Part shown: positions 47,883 through 59,426 of the stretch, in pieces
Layout: every line of letters starts with the position of its first letter
How positions within the stretch are numbered: position 1 is the first letter of the stretch
NCBI GenBank assembly: GCA_019095985.1
Contig: CM032661.1
Coordinates: 36,490,018-36,554,017 of the forward strand
Direction: 5' to 3'
Source of the DNA: Streblospio benedicti
Lineage: Eukaryota; Annelida; Polychaeta; Spionida; Spionidae
DNA length: 64,000 nt
The notes under the pieces: generated by a model
The model's database searches: none
What the model saw: the letters and a program-made list of their open reading frames with translations, nothing else
What the model was told of the DNA's origin: nothing
Made by a program: the position numbers and the translations under genes

Positions 47883-49739
47883 GTAATTTGAACAACCCTT
47901 ATTGCATAACATGTTTATATGTGCGCGCTTGTAACCCTCCTCAAACAAATGATGCTTACATTTACATTTAAAAGTGGCACGAGTCTTTTATTATCTAATG
48001 GAAAGAAAAAGATTGTATAACAACTTAGGTGTCGCAAATACATGGAGGAAATGATGATTTTGTATTTTAAAAATGTGTCTGCAAGAGAACAATGAATATG
48101 CCAATCAACCATGGCTGCATACCACTACGACTGCTTTAAATAGGTGTAAAAATGTGGACGATGGATTTAATGTAAGATATTGTACGTGGACTGGGACTCT
48201 TCCACGTACTGCAAATATAGGAACATTAATTTCCAGAATATCACACCATTTAAATTATTCAAAGTTACACTATTTAGCAAAGGTCATTATTTTATAGCCA
48301 TTACATGTGTAAGAGGCTAGGATTAATAATAAAACAGCCCTTTCATAACAGCTCAAATGTCTTTGAAAACTACAAATCCAATTTCCTTCCCCCATACCAA
48401 GCATTGTTCTAATGCAGTGGCCAGTATTGTCTTCAAATGACCATTGTCCACTCACAAGAAGCCAGCAACTATACCGTTCGAAGGCTCAACTGAGCAATCA
48501 CAAGACAAATCTATTGGTGTGCCCTAATTAAGAGAAACCATTACGCTGGTCATGCCATGCATATAAATTGGTCGAGTGCAAATGCTGTTGTTGATATCGG
48601 ATTCCTTCATTGGCAATAACAACAGAGTGTATGATTGAAAGTGACATGCAAATGCACAATATTAAGATCTTGGTGCCATTTAATAGAGTGCCATTGAGCA
48701 ATATTATTATTGTGTTACGCTGCTATTCTCTGAAAGTTGCTGATTACTGGGCAGTACAGGATGTTCGCGGAGTATAAAGACATCTCTCGCGAGTACTTTA
48801 AAAGTCTTACATCAGTTTGTCCTTTATCACGAGCAATTTGTTCTACGATGTGGTTCCAACTCTTAGAAACGCTCAACTCACACATTTTGAACTATACACG
48901 CATACCCATCTACGTACACTACTTGTGTTGATTAGGAAGACATAGCACAACTGGACTGACACTAACTTTCACAGATCTAAATCTCACAGACAATACACAC
49001 ACACACACGCACACCAAAATGTTACATTATTCAGATGGAACCTGACATAGACCCACACCTATGATATGTCTGTGTACTTACATGAAAGACTAGCAAGACA
49101 CATTGGGACCTGATCCCACATGGAGAGAGGAAGTGCAAGCGGATATATAGAGCCGCGGGCGGCTTACCCTGATGGCTTACAGGTTGCTATTGCTCAGTCA
49201 CGTGTACAACATCAATACTGTTGATTACAATGAGTTGACAGACTGTTTTTTACTCATCACAGTCGCCATTAACACTAATGTGTCGGCTCGTGATACTAAC
49301 ACCATTATTGTAGCTGACTGTATGACATATCACATTGGTTTGCTTATTGTTATTTTTACAGTATTCTGATGATACCTTTTTATTACTAGATTAATTTACT
49401 GGCATATCAATCTAATGAACCAATAGCATATTGACAAAACAACAGCGGAACTGCAAGCCCCCCTAAAATATATGTATTCTTGCCTCATTCCCACATCACA
49501 CTATGTAACAACTCAACCTAAATTAGGCATGTTCATTTCCACCAACAGCCGCAGCCATAATTACCAGCCCAACACGTCAATCGCTACTCACACCCAAACC
49601 TCAGCCTCCTCAGCCAACCCCTATTACCCAGGAATCCTAGCAAACAGTCACGTGACAATCAATAAACCCCTATAAATACTAGGCAACAGGCGGCACGCAA
49701 TCACACACACAAACTTACCTATTTTCTTCCCTCACTTCG

Positions 49740-50110
49740 ACCTCCCTCCTCAATGTCCCCTTCTGGAAAACAAGTCTCCTGGGGGTTTGACACGTTTAAT
49801 GTTAAACCCTCCTGTTTAAAATCCAGATTTAGACACACGAACGAATGTCAAGCGAAACTTTGCGGGTCCTATTCGACGACAGCGCCCTCTACGTTGTTGT
49901 TGTTTTCAACCGCTAGAGGGCAGCAGGCGGCGGCCATGTTTTTACGTGTACGATGAGAGCTGCGGTCTAATCCAGGTATAGATCGGGGCCGGGTGACTGC
50001 CGTCCCTGCTGCTGCTGCGTTAGGGAGTCGACAGCAGAGGACGCAGCTACGACTCAACAGCAGCAGCAGTGGCGTCAGCAGAAGCAATGAGACCCTTCAA
50101 ATCCTTTAGT
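49740..50110. promoter_or_regulatory. GC-richer patch with two facing-away CTCF-like motifs
   Basis: On the plus strand CCGCTAGAGGGCAGCAGGCG (about 49,910-49,929) fits the CTCF core (AGRGGGCAGC type). About 20 bp to the left AGCGCCCTCTA (49,881-49,891) reads on the minus strand as TAGAGGGCGCT, a second core in the opposite direction. GGCGGCCATGTT follows (YY1-like GCCATNTT). CAG/CTG-rich tracts at 49,995-50,080 create a leucine-rich minus frame that has no ATG. CTCF and YY1 use is inferred; an insulator or promoter role fits. Confidence 0.4.
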
Positions 50111-51127
50111 AGCCATTGACGCTTGCTACGGTAGGCTAGAGGAGTCACATACACAGCAGCCTAAAACTAACTGAGATGTATGTCTCAGTGACTCCAAAGC
50201 CAGTGAGTGTCAATCACACACGCATCATGGTATTTTGAGCTTATTTTAGGCTTTATTCTACACTTCCATAGTCGTACCATGTCTAAAGTTAAGTCGCAGT
50301 CGGGGTGGTTGCGGGAACCCCAACAATACTCCATCTTGGGGAATTTGAAGCAAAATTTTAAGGCTTCATTCTCAGCTGTGACAGTAGCAGCATTTCCCAG
50401 CTTGGCAGATTAAAGGGTTAGCGAGGCGGCGGCGGTGGTGGCGCCCCACACTTTCTCATTGATTTCTGCCCCAATCAATGCCGTGTCTTTTTTCGCCTGC
50501 GGGGAAACTCGGCGCTGTCTCGTGGTGATATTTGCTTGGGAGAGACGCACAGCTGTTATATGTGGGAACCACCGGGGTTCTGCTCTTTCTTTTACATATT
50601 TTTTTGTAATTTCTGGAGATAATTTGGTGTATTGGAGACATGTGCGTATCAGAGGTCTGAAGAATATAATGAGTTTGAGGAGAGTAGAGACTTCCTACAA
50701 TGAAATGATGGTACTATGAGAAACGTGTAGTCAGTGGTCCAACAATTGTGCATGTTCCAGGTACAAAGAACGCACACAGTGTTTTCTTAGAAGAAACATG
50801 TTATTCTCAAGAGGGTGTGAGTAACCAATTTATACATGAAACTGACCTTTCTTTTTTCTATTTCATGATTTTTTTAAAAATATATCTATTATGATATATT
50901 ATATGTTGATGTTTCAAACCACCTCCAGATTTGTGGTCTCTACAAAACTTAGTTCAATTGATGGTATATTATTCTATGGTGTGAAAGCAAGTACCGTTCG
51001 AAATACATGTTGATCAAATATTAAAATTCTTGATCAGAGTATTCACGTCACTTCTCCATTTAAACCGCCCACCAAATTCACGTTCTATAGTAGGTACATC
51101 ACTATTTTTGGAAATTTCATCACCTGA
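50111..51127. other. Gene-free stretch
   Basis: No coding exon could be supported. About 50,395-50,580 is CpG-richer (GGTTAGCGAGGCGGCGGCGG, GAAACTCGGCGCTGTCTCG) and open on both strands without a recognisable product. It may belong to the same regulatory neighbourhood as the CTCF-like pair 500 bp to the left. Confidence 0.4.
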
Positions 51128-51315
51128 TACAGTAGAACCTCTTATCTAAACCACCTAGTACCTCTCTGTTGAGATCATCTTTACAATGCAACCACTTTCA
51201 CTTCTCCAACCCCTCAAAGACATCACAACGAACACCCACAACAACACCACATCTCTATTGAGACCACTCGAAAGGCCAGTCCCACAGGAACTCTTGATAG
51301 AGAGGCTCTACTGTA
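51128..51315 (+). mobile_element. Family A MITE, complete reference copy
   Basis: This 188 bp copy has both ends. It starts TACAGTAGAACCTCTTATC and ends GATAGAGAGGCTCTACTGTA, giving about 19 bp TIRs bounded by TA on each side. The interior carries CCTCTCTGTTGAGATCATC and ACATCTCTATTGAGACCACT. A TA target duplication with a CAGT start fits the Tc1/mariner-pogo supergroup. No transposase is present, so the element is non-autonomous. Confidence 0.8.
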
Positions 51316-54300
51316 TCACTGGTTCACCTAAAACGCAATATAAAACAGCCGCTCTCTCACGTGGGCTGCCAATATCTCTGCGTGTCGTCGCCTCGTGGCC
51401 GTCTTTATATTACTTCACGGAGCGTGAGACGGGCGGCTGTGGACAGAATGCACTCAGGAAGCGGGGGCCGTGTCACACATACAGATTACGCCCTTGAATT
51501 AGTGTCATGGCCCCGCTTCCTGTTTTTGATGCACCTTTTGGCAGTAAAATCAATATGATTATGATGTGGAATGTTGTTGCTTTGTAAATGCATATGGTAA
51601 TATCAAAGAATTCATACAAGCAATAAAAAATGAATCTTCACAGCACCACTTTGATTCATGCAAAATTTTGTGAATACTTGTACTTAGCTATAATAAGTGC
51701 TGGCTTTTACTTCAACTTACACGGAGGTAAACTTTTGCGCATTGTGGTTATTCACAAGCTAAGAGCAGCTGTGGATAAGTTACTTATTTATCCTTTGTCA
51801 TTCTGATCATACATGTGATTTCTACAGTATCAAATGAGACCAACAAAATCAGCAACCTGTTATAATCCTTTTAGTTACCTAGCAGTTGTTACTAAAATAG
51901 AGACTACAATTCGCAAACAGTATTATTTCTGCGACAAAAATACACCCTAATGAAGGTTTACCAAACTTTGAATTAGATACGTAAGTAACATGATGCCACC
52001 ATACGAAACCAACACAGCTACAGCATTGTTGTCACATTGTACTCCTATATACAGCTCGCACTCGCTCCAATGGCGACTCGTGATCGTGTCATGACTCCTC
52101 ATTTGTCATCATGAGAGCGAGGGCGATGTCCTTTTGAGGAGTGTTCTGTTGTGGTCAATTGTGTTCATTAATGCCTCGCCCAGAGGACACCCAGCCTCAT
52201 AAATTGAGGGCTAATTACTCCATTCACCAGACATTGAAAAATATAAGGTATACAATTTGGCATCCTTATCTATTCGGGCTTATTACTTATTGAAAATATA
52301 TACAATGGACATGGACTTTGAAGGGTGTGTGAATGGGAAAGCCGTGAAATCTACGATGATAGTTTGGGTTGGTAAGTGTGATTGGCCAATACTGACGACC
52401 TAGGACACCTTATCGAGATAGATCAGTTGCCCAATGGGAAAATCTCCTGTATTTCATAACAGCAATGTTGATCACATCTGGTCTTTGGGGTCTTTGATGG
52501 TTCACAAATGATATACGTACTGGTGCACCAATCAGATCTTTCACAACATATTTTAGTATGCCACGCTGTAGCTTTCTTCTGCATGACGCTGGTATGTCAC
52601 AGAATACTTGTCGATCTGTCAAGAGTCCTATGCATACTAGTGCTTTAGTATGGAATACATCGTTTTAAAGAAGAATTGTTGATGTACCTTAGGCTTTCAG
52701 TACTGGTTATCTTTGCTCTGAAGGTCAGACCACTGACTGATGATCATGATAAGTTTGCACTATACGTTTAGAACAGTCTTGTCTGTCAGACTGGGACTTT
52801 AGGTGGCTGCATGAAAACAAAGATGAAGTGCCTAAATCTATCTGTCATTACAGCATTAATTGATTTCATTACCAGTGCCCGAGGGACCATCCATCCATTT
52901 GATGCGTGTCTAGATAGGGGAGCTATACATCTGAGTGGGTTTATTAGAAAAGCAGGGAACCAATGTGTGGTTCTGACATTCGCGTCTGTTATTGGCCAAC
53001 CATATACAGAACATGTACTGAATACAGTACTTACAGTTCTGCGTATCCACTTGAAAATCTTGCGTGAGTACATTCTAGAAAAAGTCCATCTTCAATAGAG
53101 TGTTATAAGAATTTCTTGATGGTGCAGGTGAATCTTTGTGTATTTATAGGCTATTTGGAGACGCAGGTGAACCTTTGTCCGTACGTAAACATACACGGTA
53201 CGCATACTTTAATCAAGGGGTCAGCGTGTATAATGTTTCAAGTGTATTATGCCTTATCTAACTCCTGTAAACATTATAAACAAAAGTTGACCTCTCTAGG
53301 AAGTGCATTTTGTCACGCAAATGTATTTTTCACTGATTTGGGGTTCGAAGAAACACTGTGGGATTTGCACATGAAAGGGATCAAGGAAGTGATCCAGTTC
53401 CATTGTACTGATAAAAGATTGATCAAGATGCATGTATCAAGCAACTTAAATAGTTACCAAATGAGTAACTGGTGTTCCTGAGGAAATCACAATACTTATC
53501 ACACTCACAATATACTTTCAATAGCGTCAGAGAGTCTCGAATATTGAAACATAATCAGTCTTGGCATTGTAACTATTGTTGATTGGCACAGTATTGTTCA
53601 TGAATGACGTGTTTCATAGGTAGAATCATCTTTTTTACCTTGTGTTTCACATTTTCTGTCGTGGAAAAAAATATGGTTGATGTACGTGACTGTCAGACGA
53701 GGCAAATTCCCGGTTGCGTTAAATGCTCAATGTGGAACATAACGCAAACGGCAGAGAGGCAGAGGCAAATTTTCGTTATGTTTTGACATTGCTTGAACTA
53801 TTTTATTTGGGTGGGTCAAAATAACACAATTTTCTGTCGTTCTGTTCTGTAAGGAAAACGGTTGTTGGTTTTAAATTCATTCCACTTAAAACGGACAACT
53901 TAACCCACGGGGAGGTATTGTAATAAGATATTCGCGTACATCTTGCTGAGTTGAAAGTTGTTTGTCACTGTATCCAGGGGTCATAATCTTATGAAGAGTT
54001 TCGCGCGTGGGCGTCATTGCATTACCTTTGATTTACTTAAACATTAATTTATTAAACATCAGAAGGAAAGAAAATATGTTATTTCACAACTAGGGCGTTA
54101 GGAAATTAGAACATGATTCTATTAGATGGCACATACGACCACACACATATTACAAAACATAATGAATCATGTGGTTTGTCTTTCAAAGCTTTATTTCAGT
54201 GCTTAATTCTAAGACGTAATTCTATGACATGTTTTGACTGAAAACTGAAATGACTAAACTAATAAACATGGGTTTGTAAACTCTGTGTTATATGCTCAAT

Positions 54301-55046
54301 CTTGACAAAGCACGTTCAGGCTCAATACCTTCTTTCACAACTATTTACATGCACATTACCCATGCCCTAATGTGATCAATAGGCAAGGCCTTACATGGAT
54401 CTAAAAATATGTTTCGCATCTATATATCCATTTTGAAGCAGATTCAAAAGTTCCAGTGTCACGTTATAATGTGATGTCCATATAGAGGCAATGTGAATGT
54501 GTCGCCTATGCAATAATTATGCTAAATTTATTGGTAAAAGTGCCTGGAATAACGACAGTGTCGCAGTGTTATTTTTAACCCATGTAGCGGCCTATATACC
54601 CGTACCTGCCTATGTAATTTTAGCAGCAGAAAAGGAAACTTGACAGCTTTCAAATAGAATTGAGTGGAATACGAATGGCAGTTCATTAATAAATCAAAAT
54701 CAAAAGGATATCTGTTGCAAAATCTATCGATTGTGCGTATGCAATAATGAAATTGACTATACCGTACAAAAATACGTCATGTTTTTGTACAAAATCGATG
54801 TTTGGTGAGAATATAATAACAACGTGTTAAAGATGCATGGTAGATAGAATACTGTATTTTTGTTTCATTCAAATAGTCAGCGATGATAAGAGCTCATGCA
54901 GTATGGGTTGACAGTTGCCTTTGTTTTGAGATTGATAAAAGCATAACACATTGGGAAATACTTCGCCTTGCATGGTTAACTTTAATAGTTGGCTGGCAAT
55001 ATGTCTAAGAGCCATGGCCACTCTTTAAGCATACTGAAACTCAGCG
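51316..55046. other. Gene-free stretch upstream of the LicD-like gene
   Basis: About 51,345-51,510 is CpG-richer (GCGTGTCGTCGCCTCGTGG) and about 52,030-52,200 moderately so. About 52,410-53,480 has several open frames of 70-121 codons on both strands, none with a domain I recognise; it may be an old degraded repeat. From 53,500 to 55,046 the DNA is A+T-rich. No clear promoter of the LicD-like gene was identified, and a 5' noncoding exon upstream cannot be excluded. Confidence 0.45.
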
Positions 55047-56078
55047 ATGCGCATGAGATTGAAAGACTATAACCCATACCGGGTAGGTCTAGTAATGGAA
55101 GATTCTGATTACAACATGAAGTTGAGGAAATTTAACAAAATCAGAGCATTTTCCGGGATAATCATAATAATATGCGTGACTTTTAGCATTGTACAAATCA
55201 TAGAAGTGCATTCGCACATAAAGGATTCCATGCGGGACACGTATTGTGAACAGGGTTTGCCTAGAAGTGCCCGGCATATGAACGGTTCGTGGAAAATTTT
55301 CTGTCAACACCTCAATGCTACCTCTCGACCGGTGATCATTAACCATAAATCTGACAAACTTGTAGTCAAGAGGATAAGAAAGGCTTATCAGCTAATGTCA
55401 AAGCGAATTGAGACCTTACAAGTTTCTTCTCATGGTGTTAAATATACGTTAACTGCACACAAAAGGAGTAAATCGGCTGTGTTGCTGCACGATTTATTGG
55501 TAATCTGTAAAAGGATACACGGATCTTGTTTCATGACCGGGAAGACATTGCTCGGTTCATACACAATGCACTCCATATTACCAGACGACGATGATGTAGA
55601 AATGGCCATGCACGTCAAATCCAGGACCCAGTTTCACAAAATGCTTCAGTCGTCAAAAGTGGGCTCTTTCTATCGTCTGCAAACAGGATCTTTGGGCGAA
55701 GACCCGGATATAGTGTATAGTCTGTTTCACAGTCAACTCAACGGCATCAAATGCAAAGTGAAGTATTACTCCAAGTCAAATACAGGACCCGGGGGCTTTT
55801 TAAGAGTGGGGAATGCTACTGCTATTCGGAAGTCAGTTGTGTTTCCTTTGAAACTGAGACCCTTCGAGGGATTTTTATTCCAAGCCCCACATAACACCAC
55901 ACGATATTTGAGACATGTGTTTGGCAGCAGTTTTAATATAGACAGAGATTCGTTCTTGGTTTCGCGATATGGATCTAACGACATCTTTAAGTATATCCCC
56001 CGCGTTCGTGTATCTCAGCACAAGGAAGCATTGTACTTTAATGGTAAAAGGATCTATCAAATTCACGTTGAGGGTTGA
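55047..56078 (+). CDS. LicD/fukutin-like phosphotransferase, type II membrane protein
   Basis: A 343-residue single-exon gene. Residues 33-53 form one hydrophobic segment after a basic N-terminus, a signal anchor placing the rest in the Golgi/ER lumen. The LicD (LPS/fukutin-type nucleotidyltransferase) signature follows: LLHDLLVICKRIHG (147-159), GKTLLGSYTMHSILPDDDDV (165-184), the acidic cluster expected to bind metal, then FPLKLRPFEGFLFQAP (266-281) and YLRHVFG (287-293), which match the family's C-terminal block. The usual GGTLLG is GKTLLG here. N-glycosylation sequons lie at 79, 90, 256 and 283. Fukutin and FKRP, the known animal members, transfer ribitol phosphate to matriglycan-bearing glycans; whether this protein does is unknown. 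The ATG at 55,047 is the first in frame; a second lies two codons later. Lack of introns suggests an old retrocopy or a naturally intronless paralogue. The frame is whole. Confidence 0.85.
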   Translation: MRMRLKDYNPYRVGLVMEDSDYNMKLRKFNKIRAFSGIIIIICVTFSIVQIIEVHSHIKDSMRDTYCEQGLPRSARHMNGSWKIFCQHLNATSRPVIINHKSDKLVVKRIRKAYQLMSKRIETLQVSSHGVKYTLTAHKRSKSAVLLHDLLVICKRIHGSCFMTGKTLLGSYTMHSILPDDDDVEMAMHVKSRTQFHKMLQSSKVGSFYRLQTGSLGEDPDIVYSLFHSQLNGIKCKVKYYSKSNTGPGGFLRVGNATAIRKSVVFPLKLRPFEGFLFQAPHNTTRYLRHVFGSSFNIDRDSFLVSRYGSNDIFKYIPRVRVSQHKEALYFNGKRIYQIHVEG

Positions 56079-56102
56079 AAGAGTAACAGCAACAAATTAT
56101 AG

Positions 56103-56283
56103 AATCAAATGCATAAGAACCTCTGTTAATACCACAGATGGCGGCTAGCCTCAAGTGGTCTCAGTAGAGAGGTAGTCATTTTATGGAAGCTCATTGTGGT
56201 CTTTTGTGAAAGCATGGGACAGTCACTGCAAAAATGTCTTATTGTAAAGGTGGTCTCTTTGTAGGGATAACCTTAATGGGATA
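56103..56283 (-). mobile_element. Family A MITE in the probable 3' UTR of the LicD-like gene
   Basis: It begins AAGAACCTCTGTTAATACCA and contains AAGTGGTCTCAGTAGAGAGG, TTGTGGTCTTTTGTG and AGGTGGTCTCTTTGTAGG, minus-strand versions of the internal motif. The right end (GGATAACCTTAATGGGATAT) is worn. It lies 25 bp after the LicD-like stop codon, so if transcription runs to the poly(A) signal at 57,405 the MITE is part of the mRNA. Confidence 0.6.
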
Positions 56284-58367
56284 TTCTACCACAAAGTAAG
56301 TTTGAATGTATGTTTGAAAGCTAGTTTGATACAAGGAAAAGCCTTTCTCTCACATGTGCATTTTTAGTGTTATGGAAGCTGCAGTGTTTTTGTATGATTG
56401 ACATTTGGTGTGGTGTGTTTTAGAAAACTGCAAAAAAAAACAGTACGTAACTTACATGTATAGTAAGAATGCATTTAAAACTGGTTAGTCTTACCTTCGG
56501 GTGAATCATCTCCACAGGTTAGGTATTAGTATATGTTTTCATCCAAGTGATACAGTTGTTTAGTTTTAAAATGCTATGCGTGTATAATACTATTTTGTTA
56601 TTATATGTATGTTGCTCACGTATTTTAGTCAATAATTTATTACATAGAATAGCTTATTAGTGGTATACATGTGCATATGCAGTCTTTTGCAAATTGTATG
56701 CATAGTTTTTCCTTTTATGCTATTGAATTGAAGTTCAATGCAGAAAAAACTCTGTGATGTAGGTCTACATAAAGTGCATCGGGTTATTACTTTCATGTAC
56801 ATTTCTAAGAAATTCTACTTTATCAGATCAGTAAGTGTACCATCTCATTTTAAATGTTTTAGATCTTTGAAATGAGAGTTGAACGTGCAAGAATGTTAAT
56901 TGACTTTGAGTTTCCTTCAGCTGTATAAATGTATAAGAAATTATTCCTCTGATAATTTTTTTCAAATGTTGAACATGAAGCCTGTGAGTTCTAATATTCT
57001 GGTTAATAATTGTCAGCTTTTAATGTGTGTGTGAACAATATGAATATACACGGTAAAATATTGATACTTTTCTCTGCACGTGCTCTACAGCTGTGCACAC
57101 AAAATGAGATAACTGATTGCTGTTGGTTTTAATTAAAAACAATAACATACTTTTTTGAAAGACTGGCCACAACACTCAAAATTATCAGATAGCGTCGTGT
57201 TTCACCAACCTTCAACCTTAGTCATTACAATTTGTGTCAGTAGAATTATAAGAACACTCACGGACTATCATAGCCATTATATATGTTATTGTTATTCTGT
57301 TTAATGGCATTGTAATAATTTATTATGTAACCATTGTTCATTTCTGAGGTTTAGTACATAGCCAGTTATCATGTTATAATATAATTAAGATTTTGTTCCT
57401 TTATAATAAATAATACATGATATTGTGTTTTTAACATAATAGTAACATCATATATATATTTTTTAGAAATACAAACTTTTAAACATCCTTTAGAACTGAA
57501 TCATGCTTAGATAAACACTGTAATTGTTGTTCAGTATTTACAGCTTAATCGACCTTCACATATCAGTTTACACAACGTCAACCACACCACATGAACCACA
57601 CTATAGCCTCACCACTTAACACAATAACGGATGAAATTACACTTAATATAATGTACCGACAAAAACATACTGTAGAGGCTGGATAGATGTCAGTGTCAGA
57701 AATGACCTAGAGTGTGTCGGCTTTTCCTCCAAGTATCTCCTAGGAAACCACAATGGTTACGTTCTATGAAGCTTTGAGGAAATGACAGTTTTCTATGAAG
57801 TTAGTGAAATAGACGCACCATGGCATATATTACTACACGTGGAAGTAACGGGATAACGCTTGGATGCTTGAATTGAGACTTGGAAAATTTAGAAAAACTA
57901 ATCTATTGGATATACTAGCAATGCATTGTTACTGACTTGAAACTATATACAGATCATGAGATGTATTTTGCAGTGAAAAAATATCAATACTCATACTATA
58001 GTACCTGCGAACTTGATCTATACCAGTGGATAGGGTATGCATATTTGACGGCGTTATACAGCTACATGCATATTCGTGTATGTTCTTCAAGAAAACAATG
58101 CTAGTGTGCATGTATTACTTAGTGAGAGAGTATGATTGTTATACAATGAATGAAACACAAAGTCTACTGCTATAAAGTGAGGCGTCTACCCACTGACTTT
58201 ACGACTTGTGATTACATAGTGCACCCGTATGCACAATCGTGGATAATCATCACTAATATGTCGAGCATATGCACAATATGACTTTCGATTTGCTCTATTG
58301 TCTATTATTCTAAAAGACTGTTTGGAATACTAATAATTCACGGCCCACTCGCAAAACAATAAAGCCA
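56284..58367. other. Probable 3' UTR of the LicD-like gene, then intergenic
   Basis: A+T-rich, with no coding exon. The first good AATAAA after the LicD-like stop that I noticed is at 57,405. From 57,600 to 58,367 lies the putative upstream region of the reductase gene; CTATAAAG at about 58,170 is TATA-like, about 200 bp before the first ATG. A 3' UTR of about 1.3 kb is implied but not proven. Confidence 0.45.
57405..57410 (+). terminator. Candidate poly(A) signal, LicD-like gene
   Basis: AATAAA within TTATAATAAATAATAC. The nearest canonical signal I see downstream of the LicD-like stop. A+T-rich surroundings make chance occurrence likely, so confidence is low. Confidence 0.3.
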
Positions 58368-59426
58368 ATGCCGTCTTCGAAGTTAACTTACCGATTATCA
58401 GCCAAAGCCACTGCCAAAATGTCTACAGACGAACACCGAATAGAGGAAATCTTAGAAGAGCCACATGCACAAGCATCAGCAGCAGCGCCCAGCCCTATCC
58501 AACCGCTGATCCACAAAAACACCTCCACTCCCGTGCCCGCTCACCCGTCATCCCCGGCCGCACCTCACAGGGCCGCCGCGCCCGCCGGCTGGGCCCCGGT
58601 CCCCGCTCTGCTCCTCGCCTACTTCGGCGCCACCGCCACCTTCTGCCTGGCCTTCAACATCTGGGAGATGCCGCACCTTCCATGGCCAGCCACGGGCAAC
58701 CTCCTGTCCCTCCCCGGAGGAGCTATGCAGACGCCGTCATCGCCACCTCAACAAACGCAACCACCCCCGGCAGCAGGGACCGTTCACCCTGCAGTGCTGC
58801 TGCTCGTCCTGTGGGGCGCCCATTTCCTGCGCCGCTTCGCCGAAGTGATGTTCGTGCACGTGTACGAGCGCACTATGACGCCCGTCGAGTGCGTGGGCGC
58901 GTGCGTGTACTACTGCACGTTCGGACTGTGGGTGGGTTGGTCGGTGAACATCCACCTGGGCTACTGGACGCCGCCGGGCTGGGTGTTGGCCCTCGGCACG
59001 CTCTTGTTCATCGTCGGCGAGGTCGGCAATGGCGCCAGTCACGTGGCTCTGCGACGGCTGAGGCGACCAAAAAGACAGAAGCACAACGTCCCCGTGCAGC
59101 AGCCCCGCTGTAACGGAGATGAATGCCCTGAGAGTAGAGGAGGGTCGCTTGCGGATTTGAAGCCGCCTGTTGGACGAGTGATGCCGGATGGACCTCTGTT
59201 TCAGCTGGTCACGTGTCCAAACTATATGTTTGAGGTGATTTCTTGGCTGGGATTTGCGATTGCTTCTTTCACGCTGGCGTCGTACGTGTTTTTAGCGTGT
59301 AGCTTGGCCACCATGGGGTACTACGCGCATCAGAAACATGCGGGGTTGAGACGAACTTTTGATGGTAAGGACGGGCGACCTGGATACCCAGACCGCAGGA
59401 AGAGGATGATACCATTTGTGTTCTGA
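58368..59426 (+). CDS. Very-long-chain enoyl-CoA reductase-like (TECR-like), intronless
   Basis: 352 residues. TECR reduces trans-2-enoyl-CoA with NADPH in the last step of very-long-chain fatty-acid elongation in the ER membrane. Family blocks here: LRRFAEVMFVHVYERTM (154-170; TECR has a similar R-x-x-E-T-L-F-V-H), GNGASHVALRRLRRP (220-234), LVTCPNYMFEVISWLGFAI (280-298) and C-terminal YPDRRKRMIPFVF (340-352), the steroid-5-alpha-reductase-type ending. Hydrophobic spans lie near 77-97, 141-154, 174-194, 205-219 and 290-318. TECR's N-terminal ubiquitin-like domain is absent; an Ala/Pro/Thr-rich stretch takes its place, and a Pro/Gln insert sits at 121-137. The second Tyr of the NYTYE motif is Phe (288). 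ATG at 58,368 has a poor context (C at -3); Met18 at 58,419 (A at -3) is a likely alternative start. The central third is very GC-rich, unlike its surroundings. Family is confident; substrate is not. Confidence 0.85.
   Translation: MPSSKLTYRLSAKATAKMSTDEHRIEEILEEPHAQASAAAPSPIQPLIHKNTSTPVPAHPSSPAAPHRAAAPAGWAPVPALLLAYFGATATFCLAFNIWEMPHLPWPATGNLLSLPGGAMQTPSSPPQQTQPPPAAGTVHPAVLLLVLWGAHFLRRFAEVMFVHVYERTMTPVECVGACVYYCTFGLWVGWSVNIHLGYWTPPGWVLALGTLLFIVGEVGNGASHVALRRLRRPKRQKHNVPVQQPRCNGDECPESRGGSLADLKPPVGRVMPDGPLFQLVTCPNYMFEVISWLGFAIASFTLASYVFLACSLATMGYYAHQKHAGLRRTFDGKDGRPGYPDRRKRMIPFVF

Larger units (their letters stand above)
40304..49739. other. Gene-free A+T-rich stretch
   Basis: No coding exon was found in these 9.4 kb. 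It holds only small features: a 17 bp tandem duplication (CTATCTTCTAAACATT, about 42,081-42,115), pentamer microsatellites (46,141-46,183 and 47,820-47,882), several isolated E-boxes, and a short CA run near 48,990. The right end (49,440-49,740) is C-rich on the plus strand and leads into the GC-richer patch at 49,740. Confidence 0.5.

Noticed and set aside
49869-50087. Minus-strand frame beginning with a leucine-rich, signal-peptide-like stretch
   Set aside because: The leucines come from CTG repeats, the frame starts with TTG rather than ATG, and it crosses the CTCF-like motifs; no splice donor or conserved domain was seen.
52410-53481. Cluster of 70-121 codon frames on both strands
   Set aside because: No domain, no consistent splice sites and competing frames on opposite strands. 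An old degraded repeat is possible but cannot be named.
58682-59113. Long overlapping frames on both strands inside the reductase gene
   Set aside because: Shadows of a GC-rich coding sequence; only the 58,368-59,426 frame carries family motifs.
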